This document shows, piece after piece, positions 29,360-37,024 of a DNA stretch of 64,000 nucleotides. Numbering within the stretch: position 1 is the first letter of the stretch; every line of letters starts with the position of its first letter. The notes beneath the pieces are model-generated. The model saw only the letters and a program-made list of their open reading frames with translations. It was not told where the DNA came from and made no database searches. The position numbers and the translations under genes are program-made. The stretch spans positions 62,001 through 126,000 of the forward strand of contig CBDFFN010000007.1 of NCBI GenBank assembly GCA_965246795.1, read 5' to 3'. The stretch is from JAJXWB01 sp965246795 (GTDB taxonomy: Bacteria; Pseudomonadota; Alphaproteobacteria; Rhizobiales; Beijerinckiaceae).

Positions 29360-30308
29360 CGACTGCTGGCTGATCACCGACGGTAAGATCGGCGACGAAA
29401 TACCGCTACGCGGTATTGCCGAGGCGATGGGCCTTTCCGTCGAGCTCAAGACAGTGGCGCCGCGAGGAATATTCGCGGCACTCGCACCGTGGGGTTTCGT
29501 CGACCCGCGCGATCGCGCGGAAATCGTGTGCCCGCCGTTCCCGACCATCGCCTTCGCCGCCGGACGCCGCGCCGTCCCGGTTTTACGCGCGCTGAAACGC
29601 GCGTCGCCGGGCACATTCACGGTCTTTTCAGGCAATCCGCGCACACGCAGGTCCGGCGCCGATCTCATCTGGGCACCTGCACACGATAGGCTCGTTGGCG
29701 ACGATGTTATCGTCACCGATATCGCGCCGCACACGCGCTCGGCAGCGGCTTTGTCCAAAGCGCGAAAAAACCCCGACGCGCGCGTGGCGACGCTGTCAGA
29801 GCCGCGAGCCGCCATCCTCATCGGCGGCCCGAGTCGCCATCACACGTTCAGCCCGCGCGATATTGAAGCCCTGACCGCAGCACTGCGAAGCATCCGCGCC
29901 GCGAACATCAGCCTCGCCATCACGACATCGCGCCGTACGCCGTCGTCGCTTGTCTCTCGCCTGCACGAAGCCTTCGCGGACGACACACGCGTGTTTCTTT
30001 GGTCCGGCGACGGCGAAAACCCGTACCCCACCATGATCGCGCTCGCCGACGCGATCTTCGTCACCGTTGATTCGACCAACATGGTCGGCGAGGCTCTGGC
30101 GTCCGGTGCGCCGGTGCATGTCTTTTCAGCAACAGGCGGCGGGCGGCGGCATAATGCCTTCCTCGACCGCCTTCTCGCAAAGAAGCTTGTGCGCCGCTGG
30201 GATGGCCAGCTTGCCACCGACCGCCAGTCGCCCTTCGACCCCACGCCAGAGATCGCGGCGGCGATTTCGGCGCGCTTCGCGGCTTTTCAACAGGCCCAAA
30301 GGGGCTGA
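29352..30308 (+). CDS. ELM1/DUF1022-like protein
   Basis: Bacterial member of the family that includes the plant mitochondrial-fission factor ELM1; its biochemical role in bacteria is not established. 318 aa, apparently cytoplasmic, no signal peptide. A Rossmann/GT-B-like impression comes from WLITDGKIGDEIP at the N-terminus, ILIGGPSRHHTFS near 155, the TTSRRTP segment near 195, and ADAIFVTVDSTNMVGEAL near 235, the family's most conserved block, followed by GAPVHVF. The TTG start inside the greA end suggests coupled translation. trxB follows 61 bases downstream. Confidence 0.8.
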   Translation: MRDDCWLITDGKIGDEIPLRGIAEAMGLSVELKTVAPRGIFAALAPWGFVDPRDRAEIVCPPFPTIAFAAGRRAVPVLRALKRASPGTFTVFSGNPRTRRSGADLIWAPAHDRLVGDDVIVTDIAPHTRSAAALSKARKNPDARVATLSEPRAAILIGGPSRHHTFSPRDIEALTAALRSIRAANISLAITTSRRTPSSLVSRLHEAFADDTRVFLWSGDGENPYPTMIALADAIFVTVDSTNMVGEALASGAPVHVFSATGGGRRHNAFLDRLLAKKLVRRWDGQLATDRQSPFDPTPEIAAAISARFAAFQQAQRG

Positions 30309-30369
30309 CTTGCGGCTGACTCGCTGGCGCGGCTTCGCGTCCCTACATTGCGGTCCGAGAGGCGAAAAC

Positions 30370-31350
30370 ATGCACGCAAAACTGATCATCGTTGGCTCTG
30401 GACCGGCCGGCTACACCGCAGCCATCTATGCCGCGCGCGCGATGCTGGAGCCGGTGATGATCTCCGGCTTCGAAGCCGGTGGTCAGCTCATGATCACCAC
30501 CGACGTCGAAAATTATCCGGGCTTCGCGCAGCCGATTCAGGGCCCGTGGCTGATGGAGCAGATGCGCGGGCAGGCCGAGCATGTTGGCGCAAAACTTGTG
30601 TCCGACCACATCACGGCGGTCGATCTCTCGGACCGTCCGTTTCGCCTGACCGGCGACAGCGGCCAGCTCTACACCTGCGACACGCTTGTGATTGCGACAG
30701 GCGCAAAGGCGAAATGGCTTGGCATCGCGAGCGAAGAACATTTCCGCGGATTTGGCGTGTCGGCTTGCGCAACCTGCGACGGCTTCTTCTTCCGCAACAA
30801 GGAAGTTGTCGTCGTCGGCGGCGGCAATTCCGCGGTCGAGGAAGCACTGTACCTCGCCAATCTCGCATCCAAAGTGACGATCGTGCATCGACGTCACGAG
30901 TTCCGCGGTGAGCGCATTCTGCAGGAACGCCTGTTCGCGCATCCGAAGGTCGAGGTCGTCTGGAACCACACCGTCGATGAGATTCTCGGCCACGACGATC
31001 CGAAGACCGTCACCGGCGTACGGATCAAGAACGTGAAGACCGGCGCGACGCGCGAGTGCAAGACGGACGGCGTGTTCGTTGCCATCGGCCATTCGCCAGC
31101 GTCGGAGCTGTTTGCTGGCCAGATCGACATTCGCGGCAATGGTTACGTCCGTGTGCAGCCAGGCACGACGCAAACGAACATCCCCGGCGTGTTTGCAGCG
31201 GGCGACGTTGCCGACGACGTCTATCGCCAGGCGGTGACGGCGGCCGGCCTCGGCTGCATGGCGGCGCTGGAAGCCGAGCGCTATCTGGCCGCCGAACATA
31301 TTGTGCCGCCGGCGGGACAGCTCGCGGCTGAACTAGATGCTGCGGAATAG
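30370..31350 (+). CDS. trxB: Thioredoxin reductase
   Basis: NADPH-dependent FAD enzyme reducing thioredoxin, cytoplasmic dimer. 326 aa from ATG 30370; an in-frame extension upstream overlaps the preceding gene and is not needed. The FAD motif GSGPAG is at 9-14, GGQLMITTDVENYPGF at about 38-52, redox-active C133-A-T-C136, NADPH motif VGGGNSA near 155, and the C-terminal FAD motif GVFAAGDVADDVYRQ near 275. All key residues are intact. Confidence 0.95.
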   Translation: MHAKLIIVGSGPAGYTAAIYAARAMLEPVMISGFEAGGQLMITTDVENYPGFAQPIQGPWLMEQMRGQAEHVGAKLVSDHITAVDLSDRPFRLTGDSGQLYTCDTLVIATGAKAKWLGIASEEHFRGFGVSACATCDGFFFRNKEVVVVGGGNSAVEEALYLANLASKVTIVHRRHEFRGERILQERLFAHPKVEVVWNHTVDEILGHDDPKTVTGVRIKNVKTGATRECKTDGVFVAIGHSPASELFAGQIDIRGNGYVRVQPGTTQTNIPGVFAAGDVADDVYRQAVTAAGLGCMAALEAERYLAAEHIVPPAGQLAAELDAAE

Positions 31351-31352
31351 CG

Positions 31353-31365
31353 AATTAGACCGCAA
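31353..31365 (+). promoter_or_regulatory. Candidate Ada box upstream of ada
   Basis: The sequence reads AAT, six bases, GCAA (AATTAGACCGCAA), matching the A-box/B-box layout bound by methylated Ada at the Escherichia coli ada promoter. It starts 2 bases after the trxB stop and lies about 68 bases before the ada ATG, a suitable place for an activator site just upstream of the promoter. The match is short and could occur by chance. Confidence 0.5.
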
Positions 31366-31432
31366 GCGGCGGAGTTTTCGATCATCCGGGACGGGGCATT
31401 GTGCCGTCATGACGAACCCAAGGGGTGACACC

Positions 31433-32515
31433 ATGAACGCACCGCTCACACAGACCGAACTTCGGGCCGCGCAGACACTGTCCGATCCGCGCTGGCTGAA
31501 AGTCCGCGCGCGCGAAAAAAGCGCCGACGGCGCCTTCGTCTATTCCGTACGCACGACCGGCGTGTATTGCCGGCCGTCCTGCGCCGCGCGGCCCGCACGA
31601 CCGGAGAACGTCGCTTTCCACGCGACGACCGCCGACGCCGAGCGCGCAGGTTTCCGGCCCTGCATGCGTTGCAAGCCCAACGCAGATGCGCCTTCGCATG
31701 CCGATGCGGTCACGGCCGCGTGCCGGCAGATCGAGACGGCTGACGAAGCACCGACGCTAAGCGAACTCGCGGCGAAGGCTGGCTTGAGCCCGCATCATTT
31801 CCATCGCGTCTTCAAGGCGGCGACGGGCGTGACGCCACGCGCCTATGCTGCCGCACATCGCACGTCGCGCGTACGTGACGGCCTCAAAGATGCGCGCACG
31901 GTGACGGAAGCGATCTACGACGCCGGCTACAACTCCGGCAGCCGCTTCTACGAAAAATCGAATGCCGCTTTGGGCATGACGCCAAAAGTGTTTCGCGCCG
32001 GCGGTGCTGAGGAAGAAGTGCGTTTCGCTGTCGGGCAATGTTCGCTCGGCGCCGTGCTGGTCGGCGCGACTGACAAGGGCGTCTGTGCGATCACGTTCGG
32101 CGACGATCCAGAGGCGTTGCTGCGCGACTTGCAGGACCGCTTTCCGAAAGCCGATATCGTCGGCGGCGACAAAAACTTCGAGCGCACCGTCGCGACGGTC
32201 GTGGCTTTGGTGGAGACGCCGGAGAAAGGTCTCGATCTGCCGCTCGACGTGCGCGGCACGGCGTTCCAGCGTCGCGTGTGGGAAGCGTTGCGCACGATCC
32301 CGGCCGGCAAGACGGCGAGTTATGCCGATGTCGCGGAACGCATCGGATCGCCGAAGGCGGTGCGCGCCGTAGCCAATGCCTGCGCTAACAACAACCTTGC
32401 GGTGGCAATCCCGTGTCACCGCGTGGTGCGGAAGTCTGGCGCACTGGCGGACGGCGGCTATCGCTGGGGCATCGCACGAAAGCAGGCGCTGCTCGCACGG
32501 GAGAAGCGGGCGTGA
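31433..32515 (+). CDS. ada: Bifunctional Ada: methylphosphotriester-sensing activator and O6-methylguanine-DNA methyltransferase
   Basis: Repairs alkylated DNA and, once methylated, activates the adaptive response. ATG 31433 was chosen for AAGGGGTG upstream and the typical N-terminus; 360 aa. Domain order is the Zn domain with C46, C50, C77 and C80 (C46 being the expected methyl acceptor), an AraC-type HTH at about 95-190 (ELAAKAGLSPHHFHRVFK), and the methyltransferase domain at about 195-355 with acceptor C328 in IPCHRVV. All four Zn Cys and the acceptor are present, so both activities look intact. The stop overlaps the start of a 2OG oxygenase (GTGA), and a candidate Ada box lies upstream. 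Confidence 0.93.
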   Translation: MNAPLTQTELRAAQTLSDPRWLKVRAREKSADGAFVYSVRTTGVYCRPSCAARPARPENVAFHATTADAERAGFRPCMRCKPNADAPSHADAVTAACRQIETADEAPTLSELAAKAGLSPHHFHRVFKAATGVTPRAYAAAHRTSRVRDGLKDARTVTEAIYDAGYNSGSRFYEKSNAALGMTPKVFRAGGAEEEVRFAVGQCSLGAVLVGATDKGVCAITFGDDPEALLRDLQDRFPKADIVGGDKNFERTVATVVALVETPEKGLDLPLDVRGTAFQRRVWEALRTIPAGKTASYADVAERIGSPKAVRAVANACANNNLAVAIPCHRVVRKSGALADGGYRWGIARKQALLAREKRA

Positions 32516-33264
32516 GCCTTTTGGACCGCGAGGCTCACGCCTTGCAATTGGATGGTGCCGGAGCAGAGCTGCGAGCGGGGAGGCTCGCGGTCCAGCAAAT
32601 CACCACCGACCTCGACGCCTTTGGCTGCGCGATCATCCCGAAACTGCTGTCGCCGGCGCAATGCCACGACGTTGCCGGCTGGTACGACGACGACGCAAAG
32701 TTTCGCAGCACGATCGTCATGGCACGCCACGGTTTTGGTCGCGGTGAGTATCGCTATTTCGCCGATCCGCTCCCTACGCTGATCCAGGACCTGCGAGAGA
32801 CGCTGTATTCCGCGCTCGCGCCAATCGCGAACCGTTGGAACGAACGGCTCGGAATCGCGAAGACATTTCCTGCAACCCATGCAGAATATCGTGCGGAAAA
32901 TCATGCGGCCGGCCAGACGCGGCCGACGCCCCTGCTGCTGCGTTATCGTGCGGGCGACTACAATTGCCTGCATCAGGACGTGTACGGCGAGAACGTCTTC
33001 CCACTGCAGGTCGCGGTGCTGCTATCGCAACCGGGCGAAAACTTTACCGGCGGTGAGTTCGTGCTGACGGAGCAGCGCCCGCGCATGCAATCGCGCGCGG
33101 AAGTCGTTCCGCTTGCCCACGGTGACGCCGTCGTCTTCGCGGTACGCGAACGGCCGGTCGCGGGATCACGCGGAAACTATCGCGTGAATCTGCGACATGG
33201 CGTCAGCCGAATCTGTAGTGGCGAACGTTTTACGCTCGGCGTGATCTTCCAAGACGCGAAATGA
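32512..33264 (+). CDS. 2-oxoglutarate/Fe(II)-dependent oxygenase in operon with ada
   Basis: Non-heme Fe(II)/2-oxoglutarate oxygenase of the prolyl-4-hydroxylase-like branch, 250 aa from GTG 32512 (GGGAGAAG upstream, GTGA overlap with ada). The Fe ligands are H154-x-D156 (LHQDVYG) and H229 (LRHGVSRI), with R239 ten residues later as the 2-oxoglutarate anchor. The AlkB-specific RxNxTFR substrate motif is absent, so it is not a standard AlkB, though the tight coupling to ada suggests a role in the alkylation response. Substrate unknown; a DNA or protein target is inference. A strong hairpin terminator follows directly. Confidence 0.85.
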   Translation: MSLLDREAHALQLDGAGAELRAGRLAVQQITTDLDAFGCAIIPKLLSPAQCHDVAGWYDDDAKFRSTIVMARHGFGRGEYRYFADPLPTLIQDLRETLYSALAPIANRWNERLGIAKTFPATHAEYRAENHAAGQTRPTPLLLRYRAGDYNCLHQDVYGENVFPLQVAVLLSQPGENFTGGEFVLTEQRPRMQSRAEVVPLAHGDAVVFAVRERPVAGSRGNYRVNLRHGVSRICSGERFTLGVIFQDAK

Positions 33265-33293
33265 AAAAGCCCGCGTTTTTGACGCGGGCTTTT
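33265..33293. terminator. Bidirectional rho-independent terminator
   Basis: A perfect 11-bp stem, AAAAGCCCGCG (33265-33275) and CGCGGGCTTTT (33283-33293), has a 7-base loop. The arms give T-runs on both strands. It ends both the ada/oxygenase operon and the convergent DUF992 gene. Confidence 0.9.
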
Positions 33294-33315
33294 CGTCTTA
33301 ATTGCTGCGTGGCGA

Positions 33316-33867
33316 TCAGGCCGGCGGCTTCTTCATTTTCTTCATCTTTTTCTTCTTCATCGGCGGGGGCGGCGGCGCCATCGACGGCACGTAGTCGAGC
33401 GTGATCTGGCCAACGCCTGCTGTGAAGTTCAGGCCGATCTGGCCGGACACAGACAAGGGCTGCAGCGAGAGATTGTTGCCGTTGCCGCCGACAAGAACGT
33501 TCGCCGTCGCGCCTGCGCCGACCGTGGCGCCGCCACCGACGCCGGTGTAGACGCCCTGCAACGCACCCGGCACGGGCGGACCACCCGGCGCCGCGACGCC
33601 CCAGGCGAGCTTGCCTGGACCGGTGACGCCGATGTCGAGACCGAAGCGGTTGATCGTGCCGAGGTAACGCTCTCTCGGCGCACCACCCGACGGCATGAAG
33701 TAGCAGTCGAGCGCTTTGCTCGACGTGATGATGAAGCCCGTGCCGCCCGACACGTTACATTCGAGCATGCCAGCCGCGCCCTGCGCCTGCGCCGCGCCGG
33801 TCATCCCAATGGCGGCAAAGGCCGCGATAACAGCCGGCTTCGCGAGCCGGTTCAAATTAAACGCCAT
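33316..33867 (-). CDS. Exported DUF992-family protein with Pro and Lys/Met tail
   Basis: Predicted periplasmic/outer-membrane-associated protein, 183 aa from ATG 33867 (GAGGAGA upstream). The signal peptide covers about 1-29 (VIAAFAAIGMTGAAQAQ). The core, about 30-160, has family hallmarks: GMLECNVSGGTGFIITSSK, a second Cys in LDCYF, INRFGLDIGVTG, and Gly/Val-rich GVGGGATVGAGATANVLVGG. The two Cys may be disulfide-bonded. The last 20 residues are a run of prolines then Lys/Met repeats, a positively charged tail not needed for the fold. DUF992 proteins are known mainly from Hyphomicrobiales, and their function is unknown. Confidence 0.8.
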   Translation of the reverse strand: MAFNLNRLAKPAVIAAFAAIGMTGAAQAQGAAGMLECNVSGGTGFIITSSKALDCYFMPSGGAPRERYLGTINRFGLDIGVTGPGKLAWGVAAPGGPPVPGALQGVYTGVGGGATVGAGATANVLVGGNGNNLSLQPLSVSGQIGLNFTAGVGQITLDYVPSMAPPPPPMKKKKMKKMKKPPA

Positions 33868-34014
33868 TCTCTTCTCCTCATGCAGCGCCAGCGGCGCGTC
33901 CGCCCCCTGCCACGGCGGCAGGAAAAGACCTGTGTCGCCGGTCACACCGGAACCTTGGCAGGAGCGGTGTCGCCGAGGGTGCGCGCGCCGTCAAGCGCGC
34001 AGCGCTTGGAAACG

Positions 34015-35217
34015 TCAGTTGAGACTCGCGCAAAAACGCTGGATTTTCACGCATGCTTCTTCGAGCACGGCGTTGGAGGTCGCGTAGGAGACGCGGAAGT
34101 TCGGGCCGGTGCCGAAGGCCGAGCCCTGCACGACAGCGACGCCTTCCGTCTCCAGAAGCGCGCCGACGAAATCGGTGTCGGTCTCGATCACCTTGCCTTC
34201 CGGCGTCTTGCGGCCGATCGCATCGGCGCAAGATGGGAAAACGTAAAACGCGCCCTCCGGGCTCGGGCACGACAGGCCCTTCGCCTGGTTGAGCATCGAG
34301 ACCACGAGATCGCGACGCTCCTCGAAGACTTTTTTGCTGCGCTTCACGAAATCCTGCGGCCCGTTCAGCGCTTCAACGGCCGCCCATTGCGCGATCGTGC
34401 AGGCCCCCGAAGTCTGCTGGCCCTGGATCATGTCCATCGCCTTGATCAGCTCCTCGGGGCCGGCGGCGTAGCCGATGCGCCAACCCGTCATCGCATAGGC
34501 CTTCGACACGCCGTTCATCGTCAGCGTGCGGTCGTAAAGTTTCGGCTCGACTTCGGCCGGCGTCACGAAGGTGAAGCCGCCGTAGACGAGATGCTCGTAC
34601 ATGTCGTCGGGCAGCAACCACACGTTCGGATGGCGAAGGAGGACGTCCGTCACCTTCTTCATCTCGGCATGCGTGTACGCCGCGCCGGACGGATTCGACG
34701 GCGAGTTCAGCACCACCCACTTGGTTTTCGGCGTGATGGCGCGCTCGAGGTCTTCCGGCTGCAGCTTGAAACCGTCCTTCATCTTCGTATCGACGATGAC
34801 GGGCGTGCCGCCGCACAGCATCACCATCTCGGGATAGCTGACCCAGTAGGGCGCGGTGATGATGACCTCGTCGCCGGGATTCATCGTCGCCATAAAGGCG
34901 TTGAACAGGATCTGCTTGCCGCCAGTGCCGACGATGACCTGCGAAGGCTTGTAGTCGAGATGGTTCTCGCGCTTGAACTTGGCTGCGATCGCCTCGCGCA
35001 GCGGCACGATGCCGGCGACGGGCGGATATTTCGTCTGGCCCGTCTCGATCGCCTTGATCGCGGCCTGCTTGATATTGTCGGGCGTGTCGAAATCCGGCTC
35101 GCCGACGGACAGGCTGATGATGTCCCGACCCTGCGCCTTGAGATCGCGCGCTTTCTGCGTCGCTGCAATGGTCGCGGAAGGCTTCACGCGAGACAGGGCA
35201 TCGGCGAGGAACGCCAT
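34015..35217 (-). CDS. Aspartate/aromatic aminotransferase (class I, PLP)
   Basis: Class I/II PLP aminotransferase of the Ib aspartate aminotransferase group, transferring the amino group of aspartate (often also prephenate or aromatic substrates) to 2-oxoglutarate. 400 aa from ATG 35217; a longer frame to 35304 gives an N-terminus unlike the family. Visible features are SVGEPDFDTP (37-46), the VGTGGKQ loop (96-102), NSPSNPSG (171-178), the pyridine-N Asp in LLPDDMYEHL (about 204-205), the Schiff-base Lys K239 in NGVSKAYAMTGWRIGY, and the C-terminal Arg in NFRVSYA. It appears monocistronic, transcribed toward the DUF992 gene. Confidence 0.92.
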   Translation of the reverse strand: MAFLADALSRVKPSATIAATQKARDLKAQGRDIISLSVGEPDFDTPDNIKQAAIKAIETGQTKYPPVAGIVPLREAIAAKFKRENHLDYKPSQVIVGTGGKQILFNAFMATMNPGDEVIITAPYWVSYPEMVMLCGGTPVIVDTKMKDGFKLQPEDLERAITPKTKWVVLNSPSNPSGAAYTHAEMKKVTDVLLRHPNVWLLPDDMYEHLVYGGFTFVTPAEVEPKLYDRTLTMNGVSKAYAMTGWRIGYAAGPEELIKAMDMIQGQQTSGACTIAQWAAVEALNGPQDFVKRSKKVFEERRDLVVSMLNQAKGLSCPSPEGAFYVFPSCADAIGRKTPEGKVIETDTDFVGALLETEGVAVVQGSAFGTGPNFRVSYATSNAVLEEACVKIQRFCASLN

Positions 35218-35464
35218 GAGGGCACGACCTTTCGGGGAGGGTTGTTGACGCGGCGCACCATAGTCCGGGGGACCGGAAAGGGAACCCATCCGCGCGGCCG
35301 CCACGCAGGTTTGCTCACAAAAACGTGAAAGCCACTGTCAAGCCCTAGACAGGTGTCTCGAGCGAAAAAATCGCCGCGACGTGAAACTGAAACACAGGTC
35401 GGTTGTTATGGCTTCGTACCGGAGCGGGGACGCCGCTTCGCGTGCGTGTCCGAGGGACTGTCCC

Positions 35465-35719
35465 ATGAGCATGGCTTCCGAAAAGATCGACACTGGCTTT
35501 GACGCTGGTTTCACCCGTTCGTGGGATGCGACGTCTGCTCGTCGCCAGTTCCAAATGTCGCTCATCCTCGTAGGCGCCTTGCTCTGCTCGGCCGTTGTCC
35601 TCGCCTCGACGCTTCGCTTCGACCCGCCGATGACCGAAGGCCGCTCTGCCGCAATCAAGATCGATCGCTCGGCGGAGATTTCGGCACCCTACGCTGGCGG
35701 ACTTGTCGCGATCCGCTGA
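35465..35719 (+). CDS. Small single-pass membrane protein, unknown function
   Basis: 84 aa from ATG 35465 (GAGGGA about ten bases upstream); an in-frame extension to 35381 is possible but has no good ribosome site. The N-terminal 30 residues are polar, one hydrophobic TM helix lies at about 32-52 (MSLILVGALLCSAVVLAST), and the rest is a short, charged and small-residue tail ending AGGLVAIR. I do not recognise a family. A clear rho-independent terminator 43 bases after the stop, and its own intergenic space, support it as a real monocistronic gene. Confidence 0.6.
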   Translation: MSMASEKIDTGFDAGFTRSWDATSARRQFQMSLILVGALLCSAVVLASTLRFDPPMTEGRSAAIKIDRSAEISAPYAGGLVAIR

Positions 35720-35762
35720 TACGACTTGCCCTTGCGGGCGGCGATCCACGATAATTTCGAAG

Positions 35763-35790
35763 GCGACCGGCCAAACCGGTCGCTTTTTTT
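35763..35790 (+). terminator. Rho-independent terminator
   Basis: The 8-bp stem is GCGACCGG (35763-35770) and CCGGTCGC (35776-35783), with a 5-base loop, followed by seven T residues. It is oriented to end the small membrane-protein gene. The convergent DUF1501 gene stops 3 bases later, and on its strand there is no T-run. Confidence 0.88.
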
Positions 35791-35793
35791 GTT

Positions 35794-37014
35794 TTAGACG
35801 ACCAGCCCGCCCATAGGCGCGATGACGGGCGAATTCGGGAACACATCCGCGCCCAGCACAGCCGCGCCAAGCCCGAGATGGTCCGCCAGCAAACCCTTCA
35901 GCACGGCGCGTAGATCGGTCGTCGGCGCGAGGTCACGACCCTCATGGAGCGCCTGTTGCGATAGCCCGGGCCAGTCGGCAATAATTCGTCCACCAGCGAC
36001 TGCCCCGCCCGCCAGAAACGCGACGCTTCCGGTGCCGTGATCAGTACCGACTGTGCCGTTGATTCGGGCGGTACGGCCAAACTCCGTGATTGCGACAACG
36101 ATCGTGTCGCGCCAGAGCGGCCCGAGGGTCGTACGGAACGCATCGAACGCGCCGTCAAGACCTGACAGAAGCTGCGCGAGCCGGCCGGACGTGCCGCCTT
36201 CGTTGGCATGCGTGTCCCACCCATCATAGGCAAGCGCCGCAAGTCGCGGCCCATCGTCCGCCGCAATCAGCCGCGCTGCGCCTTCAGCGGTGCGCCGCAT
36301 GCCAGCGATGTTGTCGCGCGGCTGCGCCGCAGCTCCCATCGCGTTTCGGGCCACACGATCGGTTTCGAGCCCCCGCGCGAGAGCATCGCCGAGCATCGGA
36401 TCGGTGTGGCGGTAGAGGGCAAGCAGCCGTGCCGCCAAGTCGTCCTCCGCGGCCGGCAGCGTCTGCGGCGCCCAGCCCAGAACCGGCGCGGGGCCACGGA
36501 TAACGAGCGGCGGCACAGAGCCGACACCGAGCCCGCGGTTCGTTGCAATCTTCTCGCGAACGGGCAGTGCTGCGACGGCGCGATTGAGCCAGCCTGACAG
36601 CGTGAAACCCGGCGCGGGATAACCGCTCTCCAGCACGTCCTGCCCGTCGAAATGCGAGCGCTCGCGATACCCGGTTGCGACCGCATGGATGATCGCCGCC
36701 TGCTTCTGGAGATAGAGCCCGTGGAAGACCGGCATTGCCGGATGCAGTGCGAAGAACGAATCGAGCGGCAAAGCCGGCCGGTCGCCGCTGCGCGACAGAG
36801 CCAGCGCACCATGCAGCCCAGCGTAATCGGGATCGCCGGTCGGTGCGACCGCCGCCAGACCATCGAGAGCACCGCGTAAAACCATGACGACGAGCCGCGG
36901 ATCGCGACCGGAATTGTCGCGCGCAAAGGCTGGGATCGCAGCCCAGCCGAACAAGGCGCCGGCGGTGCCGAGGATGGCGCGTCGCGAGGGATGCAAGTGC
37001 GTGCAGTCGCTCAT
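35794..37014 (-). CDS. Tat-exported DUF1501 protein
   Basis: 406 aa, DUF1501 family, distantly related to sulfatase/alkaline-phosphatase-like enzymes; no reaction has been assigned to these proteins to my knowledge. A twin-arginine-type signal occupies about 1-32 (SRRAILGTAGALFGWAAIPAFA). Conserved features are LVVMVLRGALDGLAAV, the FALHPAMPVFHGLY segment near 85, SHFDGQDVLESG near 120, and the C-terminal TEFGRTARINGTVGTDHGTG block near 315, which holds Asp/His residues that could bind metal. It starts 10 bases after the DUF1800 gene, with which DUF1501 genes are nearly always paired. Confidence 0.88.
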   Translation of the reverse strand: MSDCTHLHPSRRAILGTAGALFGWAAIPAFARDNSGRDPRLVVMVLRGALDGLAAVAPTGDPDYAGLHGALALSRSGDRPALPLDSFFALHPAMPVFHGLYLQKQAAIIHAVATGYRERSHFDGQDVLESGYPAPGFTLSGWLNRAVAALPVREKIATNRGLGVGSVPPLVIRGPAPVLGWAPQTLPAAEDDLAARLLALYRHTDPMLGDALARGLETDRVARNAMGAAAQPRDNIAGMRRTAEGAARLIAADDGPRLAALAYDGWDTHANEGGTSGRLAQLLSGLDGAFDAFRTTLGPLWRDTIVVAITEFGRTARINGTVGTDHGTGSVAFLAGGAVAGGRIIADWPGLSQQALHEGRDLAPTTDLRAVLKGLLADHLGLGAAVLGADVFPNSPVIAPMGGLVV

Positions 37015-37024
37015 CGAACTCTCC

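Noticed and set aside
33880..35328. Plus-strand open frame of 482 codons
   Set aside because: Antisense to the aminotransferase gene with intact PLP motifs.
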